This document shows, in pieces, positions 17,975 through 27,279 of a stretch of DNA of 64,000 nucleotides. Each line of letters starts with the position of its first letter. Position 1 is the first letter of the stretch. The notes under the pieces are model-generated. The model worked only from the letters and a program-made list of their open reading frames with translations, searched no databases and was not told where the DNA came from. The position numbers were made by a program, and so were the translations under genes. The DNA is taken from contig NZ_RQET01000014.1 of the NCBI RefSeq assembly GCF_004769195.1, forward strand, positions 62,001 through 126,000. Direction: 5' to 3'. The stretch comes from Leptospira fletcheri (GTDB taxonomy: Bacteria; Spirochaetota; Leptospiria; Leptospirales; Leptospiraceae).

Positions 17975-20900
17975 TCATCCCCTTTTTGCCGCCTCGCTCT
18001 GGATAATCGTCTGTACTAAGGAAGTTTCCAACCCGAGTTTTTCCGCGATGGTTTCGGAATCCCAATGAAAGTTATGAAATAAATTTAAGACAGTGGCCTT
18101 TTTACGGTTTACCAAAGGGTCTCGTTCGGAGGATTTTCCTCCTCCTTTTCCACCCGTCGGTTTTTGGCCTGTCGTCTGAACCGCATCTAGGAAAGTGGAT
18201 AGTTTTTCGAAGGTATCGTCCGCCTCCGCAAGGAGACCTTCTAATTCCTCTTTAACGGAACCCGCACCTTCTTTCAGGTCCTCCACTCTTTGTAAAAGAG
18301 TGCTCGTCTGCTTATGCCGTTCGGAAAGCTCCGACATCAGATCCTCTATCTTGTCGAACTTAGCTTCAACGGAAACGATCTCCTCTTTCCGCCCTGCCAA
18401 GAGTTCGAGTCTTTCGTCCGCGGAACGGATGGAGGAAACGACTTCTTTTTCTCTCGTTTCGAGGATGGAAATTTCCTTTTCCAAATCTCGGATTTTCTGG
18501 AACATTTTTCCCGAAGAATCCTTTTGTTCCTTTGCTTCTTCGGAAAGACTTAGGATTTCCTCGCGGATCTCGCCAAAATGACCCAGTCGATTTTCCAGGT
18601 CCACGAATCGCGCCTCCATTTCGGCGGCTCTTTCGCTGGCTTCGTCCAATTTACGTGCGGATTCCTCCCAGCGGGAAGATTCTTCTAACATATTCAGGAA
18701 TTCTAATTTTAGACTTTCCGCTTTGCCGGAAATTTCCTGAATATCTTTCTCCCGTTCCTCCACGTTTTCCAAACGGGACTCCAATTCCGCCTGTGCTCCT
18801 TTCAGAAGATGCAGATTTCGATCCAATTCTACGGAAAGCGCCTCCGAATGGTTCGCCTCTTCCACAGCCGCCTTCATTTTTTCCACAAACTCTTCGGAAC
18901 GATCGATGATTTCTTTCACATCGAGAAGGAGGAGGGACTTGGATTCGGCTTCCTGCATTTTTTCGGAGATTTCTCCCACGGAACTCCGTAGATTCTCCGC
19001 TTCCGATTCCAGTTCTTCGAACAGATTCGTTTTCGCTTTTTGGATTTCTTCCAAGTCTTTCCGCAGTTCGCTCTGGAGAGACCTGTATTCTTCCTGGGCG
19101 GAGCGGAATTCTTCTTTTCCGAATCTTAGGAATTCCTCCGAGGAAGCCTCCGTTTCCCGAAGCAGATTTCGCACCTGGCTCTGGAAAGATTTCATCTGGT
19201 CTTCACTTTCTTTTTTACCGGATTTGAGAGCCTCTTCCAGGTTTTTCTTCACCTCTTGGAGGTGCTTGGAGATGCGTTCTTCCAACTGTCCGAGCTGTAC
19301 GTTCCCTTTGTCCAAAAGGGAAGACAATTGCTTATTGATTTTTGCGTCGATGGTTCCGTTCAAGCGACCGATTTTCTCTTCTTGCCTTTCGAAGAATTCT
19401 TCCGCGGATTCCCTGAGTCTATCCAATACGGAACTAGCCTGTTCGGATGCGTGTCCCAATTCCGCTTCCGTAGAAGTCCGGATTCTGTCCGCCTGAGCTT
19501 CCATCAATTTTTCGTTTTTCTTAACCAGGTTTTCGAATCTTTCTTCGATTCCGGAATAATCCTCTTTCAACGAGGAAACCAGATTTTGGCCTTCCGTCTT
19601 GGCTTCCCGGAACCTTTGGGCCAATTCTTCCCGAACCTCTTCGCCTTCCCTACGGAAATTGGTTTTGTACTTGGAAACGAACTCTTCGATGCGATCCTTT
19701 TGAGAAGCGTAGACTTTTCCGAATTCTTCCAAAAGTTCCGTTCCCCGAAGATGGATTTGTCCCAGTCTTTCTTCCAATCCGTCTATCGCTTCGCGGGTAT
19801 GATTTTTTATGGAAACGACTTCTTCTTCCCAGGAACGGCTGAAATGCTCCAGTCTCCGGTCCATTTTTTGGAATTCTTCGTCGATCATTCCGTTCAAAGG
19901 AACGATCTTTTCTTCCATCTCTCCCAGCACGTCTCCCGCGCTGCTTTCGAGTACGGAACGAATGTCCCGGACATAGGAATCCATTTCCCTCATCCTTGCA
20001 GTCACCTGCACGTCGAAGGACTTCACGTTTTCTTCGATGCGATCCCAGTCGGAACGGAATCGTTCGGAATGGGACGCGTGCAACTCGCGTATCTCTTCCT
20101 CTAAAACCTTCCGGATTTCCTCTATCTTCGTCCGGGATTTCCGTTCTTCCTCTTCTCGAAGTAGATCCAGAGACGAACCGAATTCCTGGGAGGAGGAATA
20201 CATTTTCTTGCGCAGATCCTCGGATTCCTCTCTCAGGGAACCCAATTCCTCTTCCAAGGACTCTCTGAGTTGGTCTACTCGGGAACGAGTTTTTCTTTCC
20301 TCTTCGTTTTTTGCGGTTTCTAAGGAAGAATGGAAATCCTTCAAGGCGAATAGAATTTCCTTACGCACATCTTCCGCTTCACTGCGAAGAGTGGAACTGA
20401 TCCGGTTGAACTCCTCTTCGAAGGAGTCGATCTGTCTCATCAATTCGGATTTGCGGGAATCCGCCTGCTTCAGTAATTTGTTTTCCGCTTCCAAGTATTT
20501 TTCCTGGAAGATATTGATGGAATCGTTGATTCCTTCCGCTTGGCGCCTAGTTTCGTTTAGAATTTCATCGCGGCGAGTCAAGGTTTCCAGACTCATTCCT
20601 TCGATTTCTCTACGAATCACATCGATTTCGATTTTGAGGCCGTTCAGATACGCTTCTTTGGAATGTACCACCTGTTCCAGGATCTGATCGTATTTTTGCC
20701 GCAAAACGGATTCGGACCGGGAAAACAGTTCGTCCAATTTCCGATCCGCGAACTCCGCTTTCTCATCGACCCGCCCGTCCATCCGATCGATCTTTTCTGA
20801 GACGGAAAGGAAGGCCGTTTGGATCCGATCCGTTTGTGCATCCAGATCGTCCTCTTTGGCCTTCATCGTGTCTAACAATTGGGCCACTTCCTCTCGGGCC

Positions 20901-21559
20901 AATTCCACTTTTCCGACCGTGTCCGACATCAGGCTTTTGGTCTGAGCTTCCAGCTTTTGACGGTAGGCTTCCCCTAAAGTCTCCATTCCGGCTTCTACTT
21001 GGTCCGCTTTGGTTTCCAGCAGTCCTTCCAGCTCCACGATCTTGGCGGCCAAGGATTGCAAAATATCGTCCGATCGAAAATTGATCTTTTCCTGGAAGGC
21101 GCCCAATAAGGTCTCCGCCTCGGAACGAAGTTCCTGGATTCGGATCGCGACTCCGTTCAGATCCTTTTTGCCTAGCTCCAACCGCCCCAGGCCTTCTTGT
21201 ACGGATTCGGATTCTTTCCGGATGTCTCCGGACAAATGTACCACTTCTTTTAGATCCAGGGTGACTGCGTTTAAAAATTCCCGGTTGGAACGGATGGTTT
21301 CCAGAAGTTGACGAGACTCTTCGTTTAACGTCCGGACTTCCTCGGCCAATTTTCTGGTTTGTTTGAGGGAGATGTCTAATTCGATTCCGGAATCTTTGAC
21401 CGCTTGGATTTTTTCCAGAGCGATCTCCTGCAACTCTTCCTGCAGCTTTCCCGTATAACGTTTGATTTGGCTTAATTTATAATTCGACTTGTCCATCCTT
21501 CGAAGAAGGATAGTTATGCCAACGCTGGCCAAAAAAGGAAATAGCAGTTCTAAGCCCAT
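17975..21559 (-). CDS. SpiroCoCo-family giant coiled-coil protein
   Basis: 1194 residues. One membrane anchor lies at the N-terminus (LLFPFLASVGITILL, about 4-18). Almost the whole remainder to about residue 1120 is heptad-rich coiled coil, heavy in Glu, Lys, Arg, Leu and Ser. A short linker with Gly/Lys (TGGKGGGKSSERD) leads to a small helical C-terminal unit (KATVLNLFHNFHWDSETIAEKLGLETSLVQTIIQSE) that resembles a helix-turn-helix. Such proteins are widespread in spirochaetes and are thought to be structural, but the role is not known. It lies directly upstream of the histone gene on the same strand. Confidence 0.8.
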   Translation of the reverse strand: MGLELLFPFLASVGITILLRRMDKSNYKLSQIKRYTGKLQEELQEIALEKIQAVKDSGIELDISLKQTRKLAEEVRTLNEESRQLLETIRSNREFLNAVTLDLKEVVHLSGDIRKESESVQEGLGRLELGKKDLNGVAIRIQELRSEAETLLGAFQEKINFRSDDILQSLAAKIVELEGLLETKADQVEAGMETLGEAYRQKLEAQTKSLMSDTVGKVELAREEVAQLLDTMKAKEDDLDAQTDRIQTAFLSVSEKIDRMDGRVDEKAEFADRKLDELFSRSESVLRQKYDQILEQVVHSKEAYLNGLKIEIDVIRREIEGMSLETLTRRDEILNETRRQAEGINDSINIFQEKYLEAENKLLKQADSRKSELMRQIDSFEEEFNRISSTLRSEAEDVRKEILFALKDFHSSLETAKNEEERKTRSRVDQLRESLEEELGSLREESEDLRKKMYSSSQEFGSSLDLLREEEERKSRTKIEEIRKVLEEEIRELHASHSERFRSDWDRIEENVKSFDVQVTARMREMDSYVRDIRSVLESSAGDVLGEMEEKIVPLNGMIDEEFQKMDRRLEHFSRSWEEEVVSIKNHTREAIDGLEERLGQIHLRGTELLEEFGKVYASQKDRIEEFVSKYKTNFRREGEEVREELAQRFREAKTEGQNLVSSLKEDYSGIEERFENLVKKNEKLMEAQADRIRTSTEAELGHASEQASSVLDRLRESAEEFFERQEEKIGRLNGTIDAKINKQLSSLLDKGNVQLGQLEERISKHLQEVKKNLEEALKSGKKESEDQMKSFQSQVRNLLRETEASSEEFLRFGKEEFRSAQEEYRSLQSELRKDLEEIQKAKTNLFEELESEAENLRSSVGEISEKMQEAESKSLLLLDVKEIIDRSEEFVEKMKAAVEEANHSEALSVELDRNLHLLKGAQAELESRLENVEEREKDIQEISGKAESLKLEFLNMLEESSRWEESARKLDEASERAAEMEARFVDLENRLGHFGEIREEILSLSEEAKEQKDSSGKMFQKIRDLEKEISILETREKEVVSSIRSADERLELLAGRKEEIVSVEAKFDKIEDLMSELSERHKQTSTLLQRVEDLKEGAGSVKEELEGLLAEADDTFEKLSTFLDAVQTTGQKPTGGKGGGKSSERDPLVNRKKATVLNLFHNFHWDSETIAEKLGLETSLVQTIIQSEAAKRG

Positions 21560-21607
21560 AGTTTAGAGATTCGAGGAAATGCCCAGTACCAGGCGGTCCT
21601 TAGGATT

Positions 21608-22405
21608 ATGTCGCATCAAATGGATAGAAATACAGGTCCCCAAGGGAAAAGATCAAGAATTATTTCTCCGATTGCCCAAAAAAAGCCGTATACGTCCTTT
21701 TCTGCGGTATACGACAAGGCCATGAGAGGAGCTGCCTATTCTCTTTGGGCAAAAATGGCCTTGGAAGGATACAAAGAAGTCACTGGAATCAGAATTCCGA
21801 ATAAAATTCTGGATTTAGGATGTGGAACTTGCAAGTTTTGGCGGCACTTGCCCTCCCAGTCCGGCATTTGGGGGGTCGACTGTTCCGAGGAGATGCTTTC
21901 GGAGGCGGAAAAAGCCGGAATCCGGGGAACCAGAGTCTTGTCGGACCTGCTTTCTCTCCCGGCCTTGCCTTCTCCCTTTGATCTTGTCCTCTCCGTCCAT
22001 GATACCTTGAATTATTTTTTGGAAGAATCCCATCTAAGGAAGATCTTCCTAGAAATCGCGACAATTTTGGAAGCTTCGGGTGTTTTCTTTTTTGATGTCA
22101 GCACCGAGCGAAATTTTGAAAAGCATTTCGACGGGAAAATTTTGGAGGAAAATTACGGGGGGACCCGATTGCTTTGGGAGAACGAATATTCCAAAGGAGA
22201 AGGAATTCTGACCACGCGCCTTCGGTTCCGGAGCGGATCGGAGGAAACCGAAGAAATTCATTACCACAAAGCATACCCTTTGGAAGTTTGGAAATTTTTA
22301 TTGGAATCTTCCGGGATGCAGATTTTGAAGATCGGATCGGATTATAAGTCCTGGAAAGTTTCTTCTCGAGCGGATTATCTCAACTTCCTTTGCAGAAAGG
22401 CATAA
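21608..22405 (+). CDS. SAM-dependent class I methyltransferase
   Basis: 265 residues with a Rossmann-type methyltransferase core. Motif I is ILDLGCGTCKFW (about 75-86), motif II GVDCSEEMLSEAEKAG, and the post-II segment FDLVLSVHDTLNYF. The C-terminal half (about 170-255) has the beta-rich insert common in small-molecule methyltransferases. The substrate is not indicated by its neighbours: the divergent SpiroCoCo gene and a STAS protein downstream. Confidence 0.85.
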   Translation: MSHQMDRNTGPQGKRSRIISPIAQKKPYTSFSAVYDKAMRGAAYSLWAKMALEGYKEVTGIRIPNKILDLGCGTCKFWRHLPSQSGIWGVDCSEEMLSEAEKAGIRGTRVLSDLLSLPALPSPFDLVLSVHDTLNYFLEESHLRKIFLEIATILEASGVFFFDVSTERNFEKHFDGKILEENYGGTRLLWENEYSKGEGILTTRLRFRSGSEETEEIHYHKAYPLEVWKFLLESSGMQILKIGSDYKSWKVSSRADYLNFLCRKA

Positions 22406-22472
22406 TCGATCGAATTCTTGTAGGAATCGGTTCGATTTTTCTGTCTCTTGGTAATAAAGATCGCACATTCAT

Positions 22473-22775
22473 ATGACAAAGCTGGAACTCCAAGGAAGGA
22501 AAGGAACGGTTCGATTCCAGAATCATTTGCTGGACGGATACGAAAAGGTATTCGATGAAATTTCGGACCGAGCATCCAGGGCCCAATTCGAAGAATTGGT
22601 TTTGGACCTAAGCCAAACGAAAAAAATCACCTCGAGCGGTGTGGCAAAATTGCTTACGTTAAAAAATCTCTTGGACCATTTCGGTATCCGGTTGGAAGTA
22701 GTGAACCTACAATCTTCCCTCATGGACATACTGAAAAAATTCAAAGTGGACATGATGCTCAAGATTCGCAGCTAA
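22473..22775 (+). CDS. STAS-domain anti-sigma factor antagonist-like protein
   Basis: 100 residues, a single STAS domain. The phosphorylatable serine region is KKITSSGVAKLLTLKNLL (about 50-67), matching the D-SSG-V/L pattern of SpoIIAA/RsbV. Such proteins bind and release an anti-sigma kinase. No kinase or phosphatase is adjacent. The nearest RsbW-like candidates in the window are at 8309 and 43523, and pairing with either is a guess. Confidence 0.85.
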   Translation: MTKLELQGRKGTVRFQNHLLDGYEKVFDEISDRASRAQFEELVLDLSQTKKITSSGVAKLLTLKNLLDHFGIRLEVVNLQSSLMDILKKFKVDMMLKIRS

Positions 22776-22826
22776 AATCCTCGAAAAACGATTGCGGTTC
22801 CCTCGCTTCGTCCGGACCGTACTCTT

Positions 22827-23741
22827 ATGAGCGCCTTACGGGCAGTCAGTCTGACAAAATCCTTTTCCGACAAACAGGCGCTTTTCGATCTCAGTTTTTC
22901 CGTTCCTAAAGGAAGGATCACCGCACTTTTAGGCCCGAACGGTGCCGGAAAAACCACCACGATGCGTATCCTGACCGGATTCCTAGAACCCGATTCCGGA
23001 TCCGTATCCTTCGGTCCCCTCTCTCTTTCCGAAAATCCGATCGAAGTAAAACGGAATCTGGGCTATCTTCCCGAGTCCGCTCCCCTGTATGGAGATCTGA
23101 CTGCGGAGGAAACTCTGGAATTTATCGGCCAAGCCAGAGGATTCAAAGGAGAATTCCTCCGGCGACGGATCCGGGAGATGCGGGAAGTGTGCGATTTAGG
23201 AGACCATTTCTTTACGACGGTCCAATCCCTTTCCAAAGGCTTTCGGCAGAGAGTGGCGCTGGCAGGTACTCTCTTGCATGATCCGGAATACGTCATTCTG
23301 GACGAGCCTAGTTCCGGCTTGGACCCGAACCAGATCGGACAGATCCGAAGCATCATTCGTTCTATAGGAAAAGACAAGGTGGTTGTTCTTTCCACTCATA
23401 TCCTTCAGGAAGTACAGGAGATCTGCGACCACGTCCTGATCTTAAATCGAGGCAGGAGGATTGCGGACGCGAGCGTTTCCGAAATGAATCGAGAAGATTC
23501 CGTTTTGGTGATCGCCAAAGCAGATTTGCAGACAGTCCGAAACTGTTTTTTAGGAACCGACGTAGATATACGGGAAGAATCCAGGTTCGCCGATGCAGGA
23601 ACCTTCCATTTGAAATCCTCCGACTTAAACCATGAGTCTTTATTCGACAAGATCCGAAATGCAGATTTTCCGGTTTTGGAATTCCGTCCCGTACGCAAAT
23701 CTCTGGAAACCGTTTTCCGGGAATTGACGGCTCCCCTATGA
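22827..23741 (+). CDS. ABC transporter ATP-binding protein, Gld-like export system
   Basis: 304 residues. Walker A is GPNGAGKTTTMR (about 33-44), the signature LSKGFRQRVALAGTLLHDPEY, and the Walker B VILDEPSSGLDPNQ, followed by the switch His in STHILQEV. The C-terminal extension (about 220-300) is typical of the GldA/CcmA-type group. First of four genes joined by 4-base overlaps with a permease, a GldG-like protein and a DUF4340 protein. Confidence 0.93.
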   Translation: MSALRAVSLTKSFSDKQALFDLSFSVPKGRITALLGPNGAGKTTTMRILTGFLEPDSGSVSFGPLSLSENPIEVKRNLGYLPESAPLYGDLTAEETLEFIGQARGFKGEFLRRRIREMREVCDLGDHFFTTVQSLSKGFRQRVALAGTLLHDPEYVILDEPSSGLDPNQIGQIRSIIRSIGKDKVVVLSTHILQEVQEICDHVLILNRGRRIADASVSEMNREDSVLVIAKADLQTVRNCFLGTDVDIREESRFADAGTFHLKSSDLNHESLFDKIRNADFPVLEFRPVRKSLETVFRELTAPL

Positions 23742-24496
23742 ATTCCTCTTTCTCCATCTCAGAATCGCTGCAAGGAATCCGTACGATCTTCTCTAAGGAA
23801 TGGAGAACCTATTCGAACACGCCAATCGGATATATTTTTGCGGTATTGTTTCTTTTTCTTTCCGCCTTCCTATTCTTTTTCGGCTTGGGAGAAGACTCCT
23901 TTTGGGACAGAAAAGCGGCAAACATGGAACAGTTCTTTCTCTGGATTCCTTTGCTATATTCCGTTTTTGTTCCCGCCATTACCATGAGGTTGTGGTCGGA
24001 GGAGGAAAGAGCGGGAACCTTAGAACTATTATTCACTCTCCCTTTCCGAGAATCCGAAATCGTTGTCGGAAAGTTTCTAGCCGCCTGGGCCTTTTTAGGT
24101 TCGGTTCTGATACTCACGATACCCGTTCCTTTTTCCATTTACGCGGTAGGAGATCTGGATCTAGGAGCGACCTTTGCAGGATACTTGGGCTGCTTTTTAT
24201 TAGGAGGATCTTATATAGCGGTGGGTTTGGTATTTTCCGCCTTTACTAAGGACCAAATCAGCGCTTATCTTTTAACTCTCCTTTTTTGCATTTTCCTTTT
24301 TCTCTCGGGCACCCAACCGGTCTTGAAATTTCTAGGCGGTTCTGCGGCTTCGCTGGTCTCCTTTCTTTCCTTTTCTAGGCATTTCGAATCGTTTCGTTTC
24401 GGGATCTTGGACGGAAGGGACGTTTTTTACTACTTAAGCTTCCTCCTATTCTCTCTCTTCGCAAACGTCCTAGTGCTTCGCTGGAGAAGAGAATGA
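23738..24496 (+). CDS. ABC transporter permease (GldF/ABC-2 type)
   Basis: 252 residues with six membrane segments. The N-terminal IFSKEWRTYSNTPIGYIFAVLFLFLSAFLFF is the mark of ABC-2/GldF permeases, and ITMRLWSEEERAGTLELLFTLPF is the conserved cytoplasmic coupling segment. The start ATG overlaps the ATPase stop by 4 bases, and its own stop overlaps the next gene by 4 bases. Confidence 0.92.
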   Translation: MNSSFSISESLQGIRTIFSKEWRTYSNTPIGYIFAVLFLFLSAFLFFFGLGEDSFWDRKAANMEQFFLWIPLLYSVFVPAITMRLWSEEERAGTLELLFTLPFRESEIVVGKFLAAWAFLGSVLILTIPVPFSIYAVGDLDLGATFAGYLGCFLLGGSYIAVGLVFSAFTKDQISAYLLTLLFCIFLFLSGTQPVLKFLGGSAASLVSFLSFSRHFESFRFGILDGRDVFYYLSFLLFSLFANVLVLRWRRE

Positions 24497-26187
24497 AGGA
24501 ATTATGGAATCCTCTTTTTGAAATCTCCAAGTCGAAGGTCTTCTTCGCTTTGAATGCATTTTTCTGTTTCCTTTTGGTGAACGCGATCGTTTCCGAAATG
24601 AGCTGTAAAAAAGACCTCTCGCGATCCAAGCGCTTCGAACTGACCTCCAGCACCCGAAAATTGGCTTCGACCCTCGATTCCATATTGTACATCGACGCGT
24701 TTTATTCTTCCAAGGTTCCGGGCGAATACAAAGCAAGGCTGGAATTGACGCAACAGATCTTAAAAGAGATCGAATCCGCCGGAAACGGCAAAATCCTATT
24801 ACGATTTTATGATCCGGATACTTCGTTAGAAGACGCAAGGAAGGCCGCTGATTCCGGAATAGAACCCCAGATCCTGCAAAAGACGGAACGAGGTTCCGCC
24901 TCGGTCAAGCAAGCCTACCTCGGAGTTGCCTTGCGACTCGGCTCGAAGACGGAAGTGATCCCGATTGCTTTCTTTGCGGAACAAGTCGAATACCAAATCC
25001 TGTCCGGAATCCGAAAAATGTCTAGATCCGGTTCGGATAGCGGGATCGGCGTTTTAAAAACGAATTCCAGTCTCGGGACCCAAGCGCCCGGACCTGGCAC
25101 GGGAAAAGACACGATCGGAATCTTTTTGCACCAAGCCTTGGAAACGACAGTCGGAGAAGTTCCGGAAATCGATCCGGAAAACGAAGATTTCCCGGACAGC
25201 GTCGAAACCCTCCTTTGGGTCGGTAGCGGATCGCTTTCCGAAACCGCCAAATACCGCCTGGACCAATTTTTGGTCAAAGGAGGAAATCTCATCATTCTGG
25301 GAAAGGCCATGGAATTCCGGATAGAGGGCGCCGGGAACCGGATGGGAATCCTGACGGGGGATACGGAAGCGGGAGCCGCGTACCGTCATCCTCACCTCGG
25401 CGATTTGAATTCTTTTTTAGAACATTATGGAATTCGAATCCACTCGAATCTGGTTTTGGATCCAGACCATTCCCTTCCGATGGGACCGCTCGTAGAAGTG
25501 GAACCGGGAATTCTAGGTAGAGCCTCCTACCCTCTCTGGATCGTCTCCGGAAAAAAAGACGGGACCCTGGCTATCGATTCCGATTACACGAAAGAACAGG
25601 AAAACTTACTCCTGCCCTGGTGTTCCAGTCTGGAATTGATCCCCGACCGACAACCGAACGCAAGGCTTACCCCGCTCGTGTTCAGCGGGGAAGGAGCCGA
25701 GATCCGATCCGATCAGGTCATGCTCGGAGAAAAGCAACTTTCCCGGATTCCGGTCCGTCCGAACGGCGGTCCCTTCGTTTTGGGAGCGATCGTAGAGGGC
25801 CCTCTCCTTTCCTATTTCCAGAAAAAGACTCTTCCCAAAGACGTAAGGCGGGAATCTTTCCTGACGCGCTCTCCGAAAGATAAGATCCCGAAAATTTTGG
25901 TATTCGGAACCCCTTATTTGGCCTCCGACATACTCGCATTTCCCGAATACGCCGAAATATTCAGGGACACGAATATTCCGTTTTTATTGAATTCTATAGA
26001 TTTAATGGAGGGGGATTCCGACCTTTCCGCAGCAAGAAGTAAACAATCCCTGATCCTGAAAATGGATCCTATCTCCATCGGAACCGAAAATCTAATCAGT
26101 ATCCTGAACGTTTTCGGCTTCCCTGCGATTTTGTCCCTGTATGCTGTGCTTAGAATTGTTCGCAGAAGGCGGATGCAACCGAAATGA
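24493..26187 (+). CDS. GldG-like ABC transporter auxiliary protein
   Basis: 564 residues with a membrane helix at each end (about 18-36 and 535-556, NVFGFPAILSLYAVLRIVRRRR) and a large extracytoplasmic part. The beginning of the soluble part (SSTRKLASTLDSILYIDAFYSSKVPGEYKARLELTQQILKEIE) and LRFYDPD match the GldG/ABC_transp_aux fold, and ETLLWVGSGSLSETAKYRLDQFLVKGGNLIIL is its glutamine-amidotransferase-like half. It works with the preceding ATPase and permease. Confidence 0.85.
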   Translation: MKELWNPLFEISKSKVFFALNAFFCFLLVNAIVSEMSCKKDLSRSKRFELTSSTRKLASTLDSILYIDAFYSSKVPGEYKARLELTQQILKEIESAGNGKILLRFYDPDTSLEDARKAADSGIEPQILQKTERGSASVKQAYLGVALRLGSKTEVIPIAFFAEQVEYQILSGIRKMSRSGSDSGIGVLKTNSSLGTQAPGPGTGKDTIGIFLHQALETTVGEVPEIDPENEDFPDSVETLLWVGSGSLSETAKYRLDQFLVKGGNLIILGKAMEFRIEGAGNRMGILTGDTEAGAAYRHPHLGDLNSFLEHYGIRIHSNLVLDPDHSLPMGPLVEVEPGILGRASYPLWIVSGKKDGTLAIDSDYTKEQENLLLPWCSSLELIPDRQPNARLTPLVFSGEGAEIRSDQVMLGEKQLSRIPVRPNGGPFVLGAIVEGPLLSYFQKKTLPKDVRRESFLTRSPKDKIPKILVFGTPYLASDILAFPEYAEIFRDTNIPFLLNSIDLMEGDSDLSAARSKQSLILKMDPISIGTENLISILNVFGFPAILSLYAVLRIVRRRRMQPK

Positions 26188-27203
26188 ACGTTTTCCGATC
26201 CGCAAAAACGATTCTCCCGGGATTGAAAGCGAATCGAGGCGCTACTTTCTTCGCCTTCAATCTTCTTTTAGCTTTCCTGCTCCTCCTGGTAAAGGATCCC
26301 TGGGGTTGTTTTCAGGATACGTACTCTAATTCGGATCCGTTCTTCCCTTTGAAGGAATCCGATATCGCTCGGATCAAGGTAGGAAGAAAGGGAGAAATCG
26401 TCTCCTTATCGAGGACCTTGGATTCTTGGGAGGTCGCTCTGCCGGACGGGACGACGGGTCCCGGAGATTCGGAAAGGATTGTAGAGCTGCTGAAGGCGGC
26501 TGTCTCCCTCAGAAAATTCACGCTACTCGTTCGGAACTCCACTTTTCCTTCTCCGGAATTCGGCTTGTCCGAAGACGAACCTAGTTTAGAAATTTTTGAT
26601 ACTTCTGGAAAATCCACGGGCATATTGTTTATCGGCTCTTCTGCTCCTAGAAATTCCGGAGTATACGTGTCGGAACCCGAAGGAAGAAATATCTGGTTAG
26701 TAAAGGAGAATTTAAAGACTCTGATCGGAAACGGAAGAAAGGATTACTTTCTCTCTCACAGTCTTTTTCCGGATCGATTCTCCTACGGCAAAATCCGGTC
26801 CCTCAAAATCGAATTCCCGTCGGACCCGAAGAAAGGATTCTCTCTGACGAGTGCAGACAACGGCTGGATTCTAAGTACGAATCTTTTCTCCAAATCGGTG
26901 GAACAGAATACGGTGAACGATTTTCTGGAAAAATTGCTAGGATTTAAGGCGGACGAAATTTCCTTAGTCGCAAGAGAAAGCCTTCCTCTCGCACCACAGG
27001 AGAAGTTTCAAATCCGACTGGATACGGATTCCGGAACCAAAATCCTTTCTCCGTTCGGAAAGGACCGACAAGGAAGCTGGATCTTCAGACTTTCCGGAAT
27101 GAAATACGAACTTATCGTGGACCCTTGGACGATGGAAACGATCTTGGACAAGGATTTGGCTGACTTTACGTCGTCTCCATCGGTAAAAAATCCGGTGCCG
27201 TAA
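26184..27203 (+). CDS. DUF4340 protein of the Gld-like ABC cluster
   Basis: 339 residues. An N-terminal membrane helix (FFAFNLLLAFLLLLVKD) is followed by repeated beta-alpha units of the DUF4340 type (DIARIKVGRKGEIVSLSRTLDSWEV ... ISLVARESLPLAPQEKFQIRL). The 4-base overlap with the GldG-like gene and the fixed order ATPase, permease, GldG-like, DUF4340 are known from many bacteria. The transported substrate is unknown. Confidence 0.8.
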   Translation: MNVFRSAKTILPGLKANRGATFFAFNLLLAFLLLLVKDPWGCFQDTYSNSDPFFPLKESDIARIKVGRKGEIVSLSRTLDSWEVALPDGTTGPGDSERIVELLKAAVSLRKFTLLVRNSTFPSPEFGLSEDEPSLEIFDTSGKSTGILFIGSSAPRNSGVYVSEPEGRNIWLVKENLKTLIGNGRKDYFLSHSLFPDRFSYGKIRSLKIEFPSDPKKGFSLTSADNGWILSTNLFSKSVEQNTVNDFLEKLLGFKADEISLVARESLPLAPQEKFQIRLDTDSGTKILSPFGKDRQGSWIFRLSGMKYELIVDPWTMETILDKDLADFTSSPSVKNPVP

Positions 27204-27279
27204 CGTCCGGAATCATTGATTGACAATAGACCAGGATCGAAGTTTCCTTCCAAAAAACGTCCGGAAATAAGGAACTTGC

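Noticed and set aside
17865..18065. A 66-codon minus-strand frame overlapping the end of the SpiroCoCo gene
   Set aside because: Most of it lies in the coding sequence of SpiroCoCo in another frame, there is no ribosome site and the protein has no recognisable features.
19256..20104. A 282-codon plus-strand frame inside the SpiroCoCo gene
   Set aside because: It is the mirror of a coiled-coil gene rich in GAA/GAG codons, which gives long Phe/Leu/Ser frames on the other strand. No start signal, no domain.
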